Below are positions 8,000 through 15,039 of a stretch of 64,000 bases of DNA, in pieces. The stretch lies in assembly GCA_963697345.1 (NCBI GenBank), contig CAVONS010000007.1, positions 310,001-374,000 of the forward strand, written 5' to 3'. The DNA comes from Prado023 sp963697345 (GTDB taxonomy: Bacteria > Actinomycetota > Actinomycetes > S36-B12 > CAIYMF01). The position numbers and the translations under genes are program-made. The first letter of the stretch is position 1. Each line of letters starts with the position of its first letter. The notes under the pieces were generated by a model, which was not told the DNA's origin, searched no databases, and was given only the letters and a program-made list of their open reading frames with translations.

Positions 8000-8244
8000 C
8001 CCCGCGCACCGGGCAGGCTGCCCGCACCTCCCACGTCCTGTCGGTCGATTGGACCCGCTGCACCGCACAGGGAGTATGCGCAGCTGCCCTCGGGGAGCGG
8101 ATCGACCTGGACACATGGGGGTACCCCACCGGTGTCTCCAGCCGGGGCCAGGCCATTCCAGACGGCCTCGTGAGGGCCGCCCGGCTCGCTGTCTCGTCGT
8201 GCCCGGCGGCTGCACTCAGGCTGTCTGCAGCGGACAGGGCCTAG
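7996..8244 (+). CDS. Small 3Fe-4S-type ferredoxin
   Basis: 82 residues; ATGA overlap with the NuoF-like gene. Three cysteines, C22 and C28 (C-x5-C) and C69 followed by proline, make the single-cluster [3Fe-4S] pattern common in actinobacteria. DTWGYP in the middle is also family-like. It is the last gene of the coupled redox module and most likely shuttles electrons between the NuoF-like protein and the membrane haem protein. Confidence 0.88.
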   Translation: MTPRTGQAARTSHVLSVDWTRCTAQGVCAAALGERIDLDTWGYPTGVSSRGQAIPDGLVRAARLAVSSCPAAALRLSAADRA

Positions 8245-8247
8245 GCT
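8242..8247 (+). promoter_or_regulatory. Leaderless-type -10 (TAGGCT) for the response regulator
   Basis: TAGGCT overlaps the ferredoxin stop and ends six bases before GTG 8254. No Shine-Dalgarno sequence precedes that start, so a leaderless transcript is likely. It suggests the two-component genes have their own promoter apart from the redox operon. Confidence 0.5.
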
Positions 8248-8253
8248 CGTCCT

Positions 8254-8955
8254 GTGGCACATGTCCTTCTGATCGAGGACGACGCGGGCATCCGGACCGC
8301 GGTCGTTCGTGCGCTGCTCAGCCGTGGCCACGCCGTCGACTCTGCCGGGACAGGTCTCGATGGCCTGCAGGCGATGCTCACCGGTGACCCGGAGGCTGTT
8401 GTCCTTGACCTCGGTCTGCCCGATGTGGACGGTGAGCGGTTGCTCGGGATGATCCGCGCCGTCAGCCAGGTCCCGGTCATCGTGGCAACCGCCCGCGATG
8501 ACGAGGGTCTCATCGTGCGCCTGCTCGATGCTGGGGCCGATGACTACGTCATCAAGCCCTACGAACCCGCGCACCTCGAGGCTCGCATCCGAGCGGTCCT
8601 GCGCCGGTCGTCGGCTGTCGCCGACCAGGTGGCAGAGCCGCCCTTGCGGGTGGGTGGCCTTCGCGTCGACCGCTCCCGGCGCACCGCGGACGTGGATGGC
8701 CAACCGGTGGAGCTCACGAAGCTGGAGTTCGACCTGCTGGCCTACCTCGCCGCCAACCCGGGGCGGGTCGTGAGCCGGGGTGAGCTGCTGCGGGAGGTCT
8801 GGCAGCGGACCGACGCGGCCCGGACCGTGGACGTGCACCTGTCCTGGTTGCGTCGCAAGCTCGGCGACACCCCCGCCGAGCCGCGCTTCATCCACGTCAA
8901 TCGCGGCGTCGGCGTCATGCTCGAGGACCGGGCCGATCCCGCCCCTGAGGGCTGA
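8254..8955 (+). CDS. OmpR-type response regulator
   Basis: 233 residues starting at GTG. The receiver domain (1-120) has the acidic pair ED-D at residues 8-10, phospho-acceptor D52 (VVLDLGLPD) and the conserved lysine in VIKPYEP. The C-terminal winged helix (about 130-225) includes ELTKLEFDLLAYL and RTVDVHLSWLRRKLG, typical of OmpR/PhoB DNA-binding domains. It overlaps the histidine kinase gene by one base. A plausible target is the adjacent redox operon, but no binding site could be confirmed. Confidence 0.93.
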   Translation: MAHVLLIEDDAGIRTAVVRALLSRGHAVDSAGTGLDGLQAMLTGDPEAVVLDLGLPDVDGERLLGMIRAVSQVPVIVATARDDEGLIVRLLDAGADDYVIKPYEPAHLEARIRAVLRRSSAVADQVAEPPLRVGGLRVDRSRRTADVDGQPVELTKLEFDLLAYLAANPGRVVSRGELLREVWQRTDAARTVDVHLSWLRRKLGDTPAEPRFIHVNRGVGVMLEDRADPAPEG

Positions 8956-10241
8956 TGTACCGCCGGCTGATCACCTTCGCCCTGCTGGTTGTCGCGGTCG
9001 CGGCAACGGTGCTGGTGATCCCCCTGGCGCTGTCTGCCCGTGACCTCGTGCGCGCCGGGGCCCTGTCGGTCCTGGCCGACGAGGCGCGCTCGGTGGCCAG
9101 CAGCTGGGAGTCGGCAGCTGCAGGTGGTGGTTCCGATGACTCGAGCGACGACGTGCCCATCGTCGACCCGCCCGGTGAGCCAGGCCAGGTGATCCTGGTC
9201 TATCCCAATGGCACTGTGGTGGGCGGTCCGGTCCCGGAGGCGGCCACCGAGGTGGTTGCCTCAGCCGCGGCGGGCCGGGCCGCGTCGGTCGATACCGGCG
9301 GCGCGGGCTACGCCGCGGCCCCGGCGACCTTCGGCGACGAGAAGACCGGGGCAGTGCTGACCGTGGCCGATGCCGACCGGATGCAGGAGGGGCTCGAGCC
9401 ACGGCTGCTTGCGCTGGCGGTGCTGGTCGCCCTGCTGCTGGGGGGCGCCGGTGTGGCGGCCTGGCAACTGGCGCGCCGGACCGCCGCCCCGATCCGGGAG
9501 TTGGCGGGCACGGCCGACGTCATGGCCGCCGGGGACCTCACGGCCCGCGCCGCACCCTCGAGCATCCCAGAGGTCGATGACGTGGCGGGTGCCTTGAACC
9601 GCCTCGCCGGCCGGGTCCAGGAACTGCTCGAGGAGGAGCGCGCAGCGGCGGCCGAGCTCGCCCACCAGTTGCGCACGCCCCTGACCGTCCTGGCGGCCGA
9701 TGTCGACGCCGTGGAGGACCCGGACGTGCGCCAGCGCCTGACCGAGGACGTGCTGACCCTGCAGCGCACCACGGACGAGATCATCACCTCCGCGCGGCGC
9801 ACCAGCCGTGAGGGACTGCACGCTGTGTGCGACGCCGCGGCGGTGGTCGCCGAGCGTGCGGAGTTCTGGGCCGTCCTGGCTGAGTACCAGGGCCGGGCCA
9901 TGCAGGTCGTCGTGCCACCGGGACCGCTGCCCGTGCGCCTCACCGAGTACGACCTCACCACGGCCGTGGACATCCTGCTGCAGAACGTGTTCGTGCATAC
10001 CGACGAGGGGGTGGCTCTTCGGCTCGCCGTCGAGGGGGAGCCGGGGGGGTCGATCCGGATCGGTGTCGAGGACGCCGGCCACGGACTTGATTCAGGGCGG
10101 GCACCGGGAGAGCGCACCGGGTCGACCAGCCTCGGGCTGGCCATCGCTGAGCGGCTGGCCAGGGCCTCAGGCGGGCACATCGAGAGGGGCCAAGCAGGCC
10201 TCGGAGGTGCGCGCGTGGTCCTGGTCCTCGGAACGGGGTGA
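8955..10241 (+). CDS. Membrane sensor histidine kinase
   Basis: 428 residues. Membrane helix 1 spans about residues 5-25, an extracytoplasmic sensor region about 26-145, helix 2 about 150-172, then a HAMP domain and the dimerisation helix with phospho-acceptor H237 in ELAHQLRTPL. The ATPase domain has an N-box (DILLQNVFVHTDEG), VEDAGHGL and GSTSLGLAIAERL, so it looks catalytically complete. The start codon overlaps the regulator stop by one base. The signal sensed is unknown; a short Asp/Ser-rich loop (GSDDSSDD) lies in the external domain. Confidence 0.92.
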   Translation: MYRRLITFALLVVAVAATVLVIPLALSARDLVRAGALSVLADEARSVASSWESAAAGGGSDDSSDDVPIVDPPGEPGQVILVYPNGTVVGGPVPEAATEVVASAAAGRAASVDTGGAGYAAAPATFGDEKTGAVLTVADADRMQEGLEPRLLALAVLVALLLGGAGVAAWQLARRTAAPIRELAGTADVMAAGDLTARAAPSSIPEVDDVAGALNRLAGRVQELLEEERAAAAELAHQLRTPLTVLAADVDAVEDPDVRQRLTEDVLTLQRTTDEIITSARRTSREGLHAVCDAAAVVAERAEFWAVLAEYQGRAMQVVVPPGPLPVRLTEYDLTTAVDILLQNVFVHTDEGVALRLAVEGEPGGSIRIGVEDAGHGLDSGRAPGERTGSTSLGLAIAERLARASGGHIERGQAGLGGARVVLVLGTG

Positions 10242-10287
10242 GGGTGGCCGGTGGAGTCCTCGCCCGCCAAAGGACGGCTCGCCCACC

Positions 10288-10293
10288 TAGGCT
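10288..10293 (+). promoter_or_regulatory. Leaderless-type -10 (TAGGCT) for plsC
   Basis: TAGGCT, six-base spacer, then ATG 10300; no ribosome binding site is present. Confidence 0.5.
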
Positions 10294-10299
10294 GTCGGG

Positions 10300-10998
10300 A
10301 TGATCGATCTCGTGTATCCACCGGCGATCCTCCTGGGACGGGGGCTCTTCGCAGGCATGGGACTCAGGGTCCGGGTCCAGGGCGCTGAGAACCTGCCGCG
10401 CAGCGGTGGGGCAGTGCTGGCCAGCAGCCATGTCAGCTACCTGGACTTCATCTTCGCGGAGTTCGCGGCACGGCCCTCTGGCCGACTCGTGCGGTTCATG
10501 GCCAAGGAATCGGTGTTCCACCACCCGGTGGCCGGTCCGATCATGCGCAGCATGAAGCACATCCCGGTCGATCGACAGGCCGGCGCAGCCAGCTACTCAC
10601 ACGCTGTCGATGCCCTGATCGCCGGCGAGGTGGTGGGTGTCTTCCCGGAGGCCACGATGAGTCGCTCGTTCGAGCCGAAGGCCTTCAAGACCGGGGCGGT
10701 CCGGATGGCTGACCAGGCTGGCGTGCCGCTGATCCCGATGGCCGTGTGGGGCACCCAGCGCCTCTGGTGCTACGACGGGCGCTCGACGATGGCCCAACGT
10801 GGGCTCCCGGTGGAGATCCGCCTCGGCGAGCCAGTCGATGCCACGGGCGACCCCGAGGTGGCAACTGCGCGGCTGCGCGAGGCGGTCATCGGACTGGTGG
10901 ACCGGGCGCGGGCGGACTACCCGCAGGACGGGACAGGGCAGTGGTGGCAGCCGGCGCATCTCGGTGGGACCGCGCCAGAGCCTGGGCCCGACGACTGA
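10300..10998 (+). CDS. 1-acyl-sn-glycerol-3-phosphate acyltransferase (PlsC family)
   Basis: 232 residues. The acyltransferase motif H-x4-D is SSHVSYLD (H44, D49). The substrate-binding block FPEATMSRSF corresponds to the E-G-T-R-S motif with an altered second half. PLIPMAVWGTQR is the family block IV. It acylates lysophosphatidic acid or a related lipid acceptor at the membrane. The C-terminus ends GQWWQPAHLGGTAP, as often seen in actinobacterial members. It is a single gene under its own leaderless promoter. Confidence 0.9.
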   Translation: MIDLVYPPAILLGRGLFAGMGLRVRVQGAENLPRSGGAVLASSHVSYLDFIFAEFAARPSGRLVRFMAKESVFHHPVAGPIMRSMKHIPVDRQAGAASYSHAVDALIAGEVVGVFPEATMSRSFEPKAFKTGAVRMADQAGVPLIPMAVWGTQRLWCYDGRSTMAQRGLPVEIRLGEPVDATGDPEVATARLREAVIGLVDRARADYPQDGTGQWWQPAHLGGTAPEPGPDD

Positions 10999-11515
10999 TC
11001 CCTCCAGCCACCGAGGTGGCAAGGCCGGCCGGCAACCTGATGGCCCGCGACACATCGCCCCACTGGTGGGTGAGCCCGCGGGAGGGCCCCTCGTGCCTGG
11101 CCCAGACGAGGTCGAGTTGGGCGGCTGCCGCAGTGTCCAGCGGCCTGGCCCCGATGTGGGAGCTGCGCCACGGGAACCCCGGGACCTGGACCGCCAGGAT
11201 TGACGTGGGGATCCGTTCGGCGCGTGGAAGCAGCGTGGTCCATTCGATGATCGTGTGCCGTGTCACCTGCCCCGGACGACTCGGATCTGCGGACAGCCAA
11301 CTCGTGGACCGCACGATGCCCCGGCCCACCAGGCCAGGCGTACGGTCGAGAGCCAGGAGGTGGACCGGTGTCCCCACGGGGGTCGATCGGCCGTCGCCGA
11401 CGGGCCAACGTTCGAGCACACCCACCCCGTCCCGTGTGCGCTGGACGCACCGGTCATAGGACCCGGCCCAGCGGTCGGTGGGTCCAGGAACCCAGCCCAG
11501 CACCACGGCGTCCAC
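10886..11515 (-). CDS. PUA/EVE-like domain protein (unknown function)
   Basis: 209 residues from GTG 11515. An in-frame ATG at 11599 is possible, but the family-like sequence begins at VDAVVLGWVPG. The pattern V-x-G-W, then RWPVGDG, then HLLALDRTPGLVGRGIVRST, then IIEWTTLLP, then AVQVPGFPWRSSHIGARPL and LDLVWARH resembles an actinobacterial family related to EVE/PUA-like base-recognition domains, often found with HNH nucleases. No HNH motif is seen here. The C-terminal tail runs 113 bases antisense into plsC, so the true end is uncertain. Confidence 0.5.
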   Translation of the reverse strand: MDAVVLGWVPGPTDRWAGSYDRCVQRTRDGVGVLERWPVGDGRSTPVGTPVHLLALDRTPGLVGRGIVRSTSWLSADPSRPGQVTRHTIIEWTTLLPRAERIPTSILAVQVPGFPWRSSHIGARPLDTAAAAQLDLVWARHEGPSRGLTHQWGDVSRAIRLPAGLATSVAGGISRRAQALARSHRDAPAATTALSRPAGSPPAPGPPVR

Positions 11516-11599
11516 GTCGAGACCCTGCCCTGCGCACGTGTCGCGGAAACCACCCAAACCGGGGTGATCAACGCGATCTTCGTCACGTCCTGGGGTCAT

Positions 11600-11654
11600 G
11601 GAACGCATAAGGGCACCGAGCCACCCCCGTGGGTTCGGTGCCCATCTGCGTTCC
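11600..11654. terminator. Long near-perfect hairpin (terminator-like)
   Basis: Nested arms pair perfectly: GGAACGCA (11600-11607) with TGCGTTCC (11647-11654), GGGCACCGA (11611-11619) with TCGGTGCCC (11635-11643), and an inner CCAC/GTGG. Only small three-base internal loops interrupt it. No T-tract follows on either strand. It lies between divergent genes, so it could also be a regulatory hairpin or an extragenic palindrome. Confidence 0.5.
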
Positions 11655-11744
11655 TGGATCGGTGGTCCTGGTGCGCCCACCGGGCGTCAGCCCACGAAAT
11701 TTTCGTATCCCAGTCTGAATTCCTGGCCTGAGTGAAGCACAGCC

Positions 11745-12560
11745 ATGGATCGAGCGCAACGAAGCCAAGCCTTGCCTCCGGCAGTGGGCAGACCCCGGGT
11801 CGAGTACGGTGAGGTCGTGGGGGACTACCTGAGGGCCGATGAGCGCCGGACTCGCGCACGGGCCGTGGCCGTTCAACTCCTGCAGAACGGGAGCGAGCTC
11901 GACTCCCTGACCCTGCGTCACATTGCGCACGCCATGGGCACGTCCACCTCGACGTTGACCTACGTCTATCCGACGATCGGGGCACTGCTCGACGATCTCG
12001 CCCGCGAGCACGCGGTCAACATGTGGCAGGCCATGGTGACCCAGGTGGGGGATGCGGGTCTGCGCGAGGAGCTGCAGGCAGTCACGCGGCGCTACTTCCT
12101 CTATGGCATCGGTGATCGAGCGCGCTCCGCACTGATCCGCTACTCGATCCGCTCAGTGGTCTCCGATCGCCGGCTGCCCCGTCAGGTCGACCCCGTCGAG
12201 GACCTCCGGCTGGTCGTCGCCATCGGCGACCGAGCAGGTGAGCACTACCGGTTGCCGGACGCCCTGATCATGGCGCTGCTGGACTCGATGATCTACGGCT
12301 TGACGATGACCTGGGTGGCCACAGGCGACGAGGAGGCCTGGTGGCGGGCCGCCATGGCGGGGGTGGACGCGATCACGCTGCTGGCGGATCCGCGGCCGAA
12401 GGGAGTCCCGCACGACCCGTACTGCCCGCCGGCTGTGCCGGACAGGCGCACGGAATGGAATCCGCTGTTCCATGCCTACTCCGAGGAATCCCAGCCACCG
12501 GAATCGGCCACGTCTGCCAGCATGTGGCGGGGTCCGGCCGGAGCCAGCGTGAGTTTCTAG
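11745..12560 (+). CDS. TetR/AcrR-family transcriptional regulator
   Basis: 271 residues. A helix-turn-helix near residues 33-75 reads RTRARAVAVQLLQ, then TLRHIAHAMGTSTSTLTYVYPTIGALLDDLAREH. The C-terminal ligand-binding part is helical and ends in an unusual Pro-rich tail. No clear ribosome binding site precedes ATG 11745. The gene ends 6 bases from the end of the convergent TetR-GNAT gene. Target genes are not evident; the hairpin and PUA-like gene lie divergently upstream. Confidence 0.85.
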   Translation: MDRAQRSQALPPAVGRPRVEYGEVVGDYLRADERRTRARAVAVQLLQNGSELDSLTLRHIAHAMGTSTSTLTYVYPTIGALLDDLAREHAVNMWQAMVTQVGDAGLREELQAVTRRYFLYGIGDRARSALIRYSIRSVVSDRRLPRQVDPVEDLRLVVAIGDRAGEHYRLPDALIMALLDSMIYGLTMTWVATGDEEAWWRAAMAGVDAITLLADPRPKGVPHDPYCPPAVPDRRTEWNPLFHAYSEESQPPESATSASMWRGPAGASVSF

Positions 12561-12566
12561 CAGGGC

Positions 12567-14219
12567 CTATCCGGGACCCTGGATGGGTGCCCGCATGGTG
12601 AGCGTGCCCTCCTCGTACTCCTTGGACCAGGCCAGCCCTGTGCGCTCGAGCATCCTGGACATCGCGCCGTTGTCTGCGAGCACGACGGCGACCACCTCCT
12701 GGAATCCCATCCGATCGGCCATCCGGAGCTGGCTGCGCAGCAGGGCGGTTCCGATGCCCTCGCCATGGTGAGCATCCTCGACGAGCAGGGCGATCTCGGC
12801 CGTGTGCTCGTCGTCAGGTCGTTCCGGGAACACGTTGCCCAGGCCGATGACGGTGCCGTCGGGACCCGTGGCCACCAGCGTGGCACCGCTGTGCCCGCCG
12901 GACAGCCGGCGCATCTGGATCTCCTGCCAGTCCCCCGGTGACACGTAGCGCAGGTACAGGGTCCGGTCCGAGCACCGGTGATGCATGGCGGTGACTGCCT
13001 CGGCGTCGTCGGGGTGCGCCAGACGGATCCAGACCGTGCCGTCCTTGACCTGCTCGACCCAGCCCTGGGCGTCGGGATCTCCGGCCGCGACCGCGATGGC
13101 GGCCGAGAGTCGCAGCAGGGCGGATGCGCGTGCCTGCTCGACGCGGCTGAAGGGTGCCCACTCCCGGCGCAGGAGCACGTGCCGCTCGGGGGTCCATTGG
13201 AGGCGCAGGACGTCGCTGGCGTCCTTGGCCCCCTTGGTGGCCTTGACCACCTCGACCTGATCGGCTGACACCATCCGCATCGCCGCGAAGGGGGCCCAAC
13301 CCGGGTTGGAGATCAGCTCGGCGCTCTCGTCGAGCAGGGTGGTCGTCAGGTCCAGGGCGTCATCGGGGGACCCGCGGGTGATGTACGCGTTGGTCCCTGC
13401 GGACAGCGCAGCGGCGAGCAGGGTCTCCTCGGTGACCGACTCCGGTGCGGTCATGCGCAGGTCCAGGGTGCGCATGCCGTCGTGTGTTCCGACGACATCC
13501 AGGGCGACTGTGTAGGCGTGCAGGCTTGCCATGGCGCGGATGAAGCGATCGACCCCACCGGGCCGGTCAGGCACGTCGGTGAAGAGGCGCCAGTGGCTGC
13601 GGGCCTCGTGCTGGGCCTCCAGCAGCATGTCCAGGGGTGCCATCGAGATCCCGATCCGGGCCATCAGTGAGTCCCAGGCGGCTTGCTGGGGCTGGTCGAT
13701 GATCACGGGATCGACCAGGGCGAGCCCAGCGGACATGGCCAGCGAGAAGTGCGCGAGGGCAGCGTCATCGACGTCCTCGTCGACACCGCCAGCGGCTCGG
13801 ACCCGTTCGACGACGGTGCGCATGTTGTCCCACCGGGCCTGGATTCGCTCGGTCTCGATCTTCCGGAGCTGCGGGTCGCGATGCGACCGCGTCAGCGCCT
13901 CCAGCTCGAGCAGGTCCCAGCTGCGCTCCGGGGAGGCGAACACGGCCGCACCAGCGGCGACGATCGCGGCCAGCGGAGGCATCTCGTTGGGCGCCTCGAC
14001 CGCACGAGCGATCTGTGAGGCCGCATCGGAACTGACCTTCTCTGCCATGACGGAGGCGAAGAGCTCAGCCCGCCCGCCGGTCTCGTTGCGCACGCGGTAC
14101 TGGGAGACGCCGGCAGCCTGGGCCACCTGTCGAACGCCGACCGCCTCGTAGCCGTGTTCTGCGAAGAGCTCGGCGGCGGCGTCGATGATGGTCCGCCGCA
14201 ACTCCTCTTTCGTGGTCAC
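12567..14219 (-). CDS. TetR - ACT-like - GNAT fusion protein
   Basis: 550 residues from GTG 14219; longer upstream reading lacks TetR-like sequence. Residues 1-50 form a TetR helix-turn-helix (RRTIIDAAAELFAEHGYEAVG, QVAQAAGVSQYRV with an unusual RNETGGRAEL ending) and about 60-200 look like a TetR C-domain. Residues about 210-300 (WRLFTDVPDRPGGVDRFIRAM) resemble an ACT regulatory domain. Residues about 385-550 are a GNAT acetyltransferase with the acetyl-CoA loop HHGEGIGTALL. This joins a DNA-binding, a possible ligand-sensing and a catalytic module in one chain. Codon use shows no sign of a false join. Confidence 0.8.
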   Translation of the reverse strand: MTTKEELRRTIIDAAAELFAEHGYEAVGVRQVAQAAGVSQYRVRNETGGRAELFASVMAEKVSSDAASQIARAVEAPNEMPPLAAIVAAGAAVFASPERSWDLLELEALTRSHRDPQLRKIETERIQARWDNMRTVVERVRAAGGVDEDVDDAALAHFSLAMSAGLALVDPVIIDQPQQAAWDSLMARIGISMAPLDMLLEAQHEARSHWRLFTDVPDRPGGVDRFIRAMASLHAYTVALDVVGTHDGMRTLDLRMTAPESVTEETLLAAALSAGTNAYITRGSPDDALDLTTTLLDESAELISNPGWAPFAAMRMVSADQVEVVKATKGAKDASDVLRLQWTPERHVLLRREWAPFSRVEQARASALLRLSAAIAVAAGDPDAQGWVEQVKDGTVWIRLAHPDDAEAVTAMHHRCSDRTLYLRYVSPGDWQEIQMRRLSGGHSGATLVATGPDGTVIGLGNVFPERPDDEHTAEIALLVEDAHHGEGIGTALLRSQLRMADRMGFQEVVAVVLADNGAMSRMLERTGLAWSKEYEEGTLTMRAPIQGPG

Positions 14220-14358
14220 GAATGTGACGCTAGCAGCGTGCGGGTACGGGCGCGCGGGTACACCGGCGTTCTCTGACGGGACCCCAGGCGCCCGGGCGTC
14301 GCCGATCGACTCCACTGCGCCAACCGGTCTCCCCTTGTCGGTGCGACGGTTCTCCGCG

Positions 14359-15000
14359 ATGATTCCTGTGATGGCACTCGACCAGCACACCCAGGAGCTC
14401 GGCATCGCCATGCCCGATGGGCATGTGCCTGACGCGGCCGAGGCCCAGGCCCTTGCCCGCGAGCTGCTCGGCGACGTCGGGACCCGGTGGGCCCACGTCC
14501 AGACGGCCGGAGCGATGGCGGCCCGCGTGTCTGTGCTCTTCGACGACCTCGAGGCGGCCCTGCTCGTGGCGGCGGCCACCCTGCACGATGTCGGCTATGC
14601 CCCCGCCATCGCCCATACCGGCTTCCATCCCCTCGATGGTGCGGTGTTCCTGCGGTCCCGGGGCGTGTCTGAGCGGCTCGTCAGCCTGGTGGCGCACCAT
14701 TCAGAGGCTGACATGCTCGGGCCACAGCATGGTGTGTTCGACCTGGCACAGAGATTCCCGAGGGAGAGGTCCCTGCTGGCCGACGCCCTCGTGTACGCCG
14801 ACATGCATGCCGCTCCGGACGGCCAGGTGGTCCGGGCCGAGACGCGCCTGGCCGACATCGCCATGCGGCGCCCGGACGCGGTGGAGTCGTTGCGAGCCCA
14901 GCGTCTGCGCGCAGCGATGACACGTGTGGGGGCGGCGCTGGCCGACCACGTGGGACTACGAGATGGCCCGGATGGGATCCTCACGCCGCCTGAGCGGTAG
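14359..15000 (+). CDS. HD-domain phosphohydrolase-like protein
   Basis: About 213 residues; starts at ATG 14359 or ATG 14371 cannot be separated. The metal-binding HD pair is in AATLHDVGYAP, with further histidines in AHTGFHPLDGA and LVAHHSEA, the pattern of small HDIG-type proteins. Substrate is unknown (nucleotide or signal-molecule hydrolysis is typical). It is transcribed divergently from the TetR-GNAT fusion across 139 bases. Confidence 0.75.
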   Translation: MIPVMALDQHTQELGIAMPDGHVPDAAEAQALARELLGDVGTRWAHVQTAGAMAARVSVLFDDLEAALLVAAATLHDVGYAPAIAHTGFHPLDGAVFLRSRGVSERLVSLVAHHSEADMLGPQHGVFDLAQRFPRERSLLADALVYADMHAAPDGQVVRAETRLADIAMRRPDAVESLRAQRLRAAMTRVGAALADHVGLRDGPDGILTPPER

Positions 15001-15039
15001 CGTCCAACCCTCGTCGGACCAACGTAGGGAGCCGGAGTC

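Noticed and set aside
11583..12011. Minus-strand 142-codon frame with a GGRTRTTDP-like peptide
   Set aside because: It runs antisense through the TetR gene and the hairpin, and has no domain.
14220..14579. N-terminal extension of the TetR-GNAT fusion by 120 codons
   Set aside because: The extension overlaps the start of the divergent HD gene, is Ser/Arg-rich and precedes the normal TetR N-terminus; GTG 14219 fits better.
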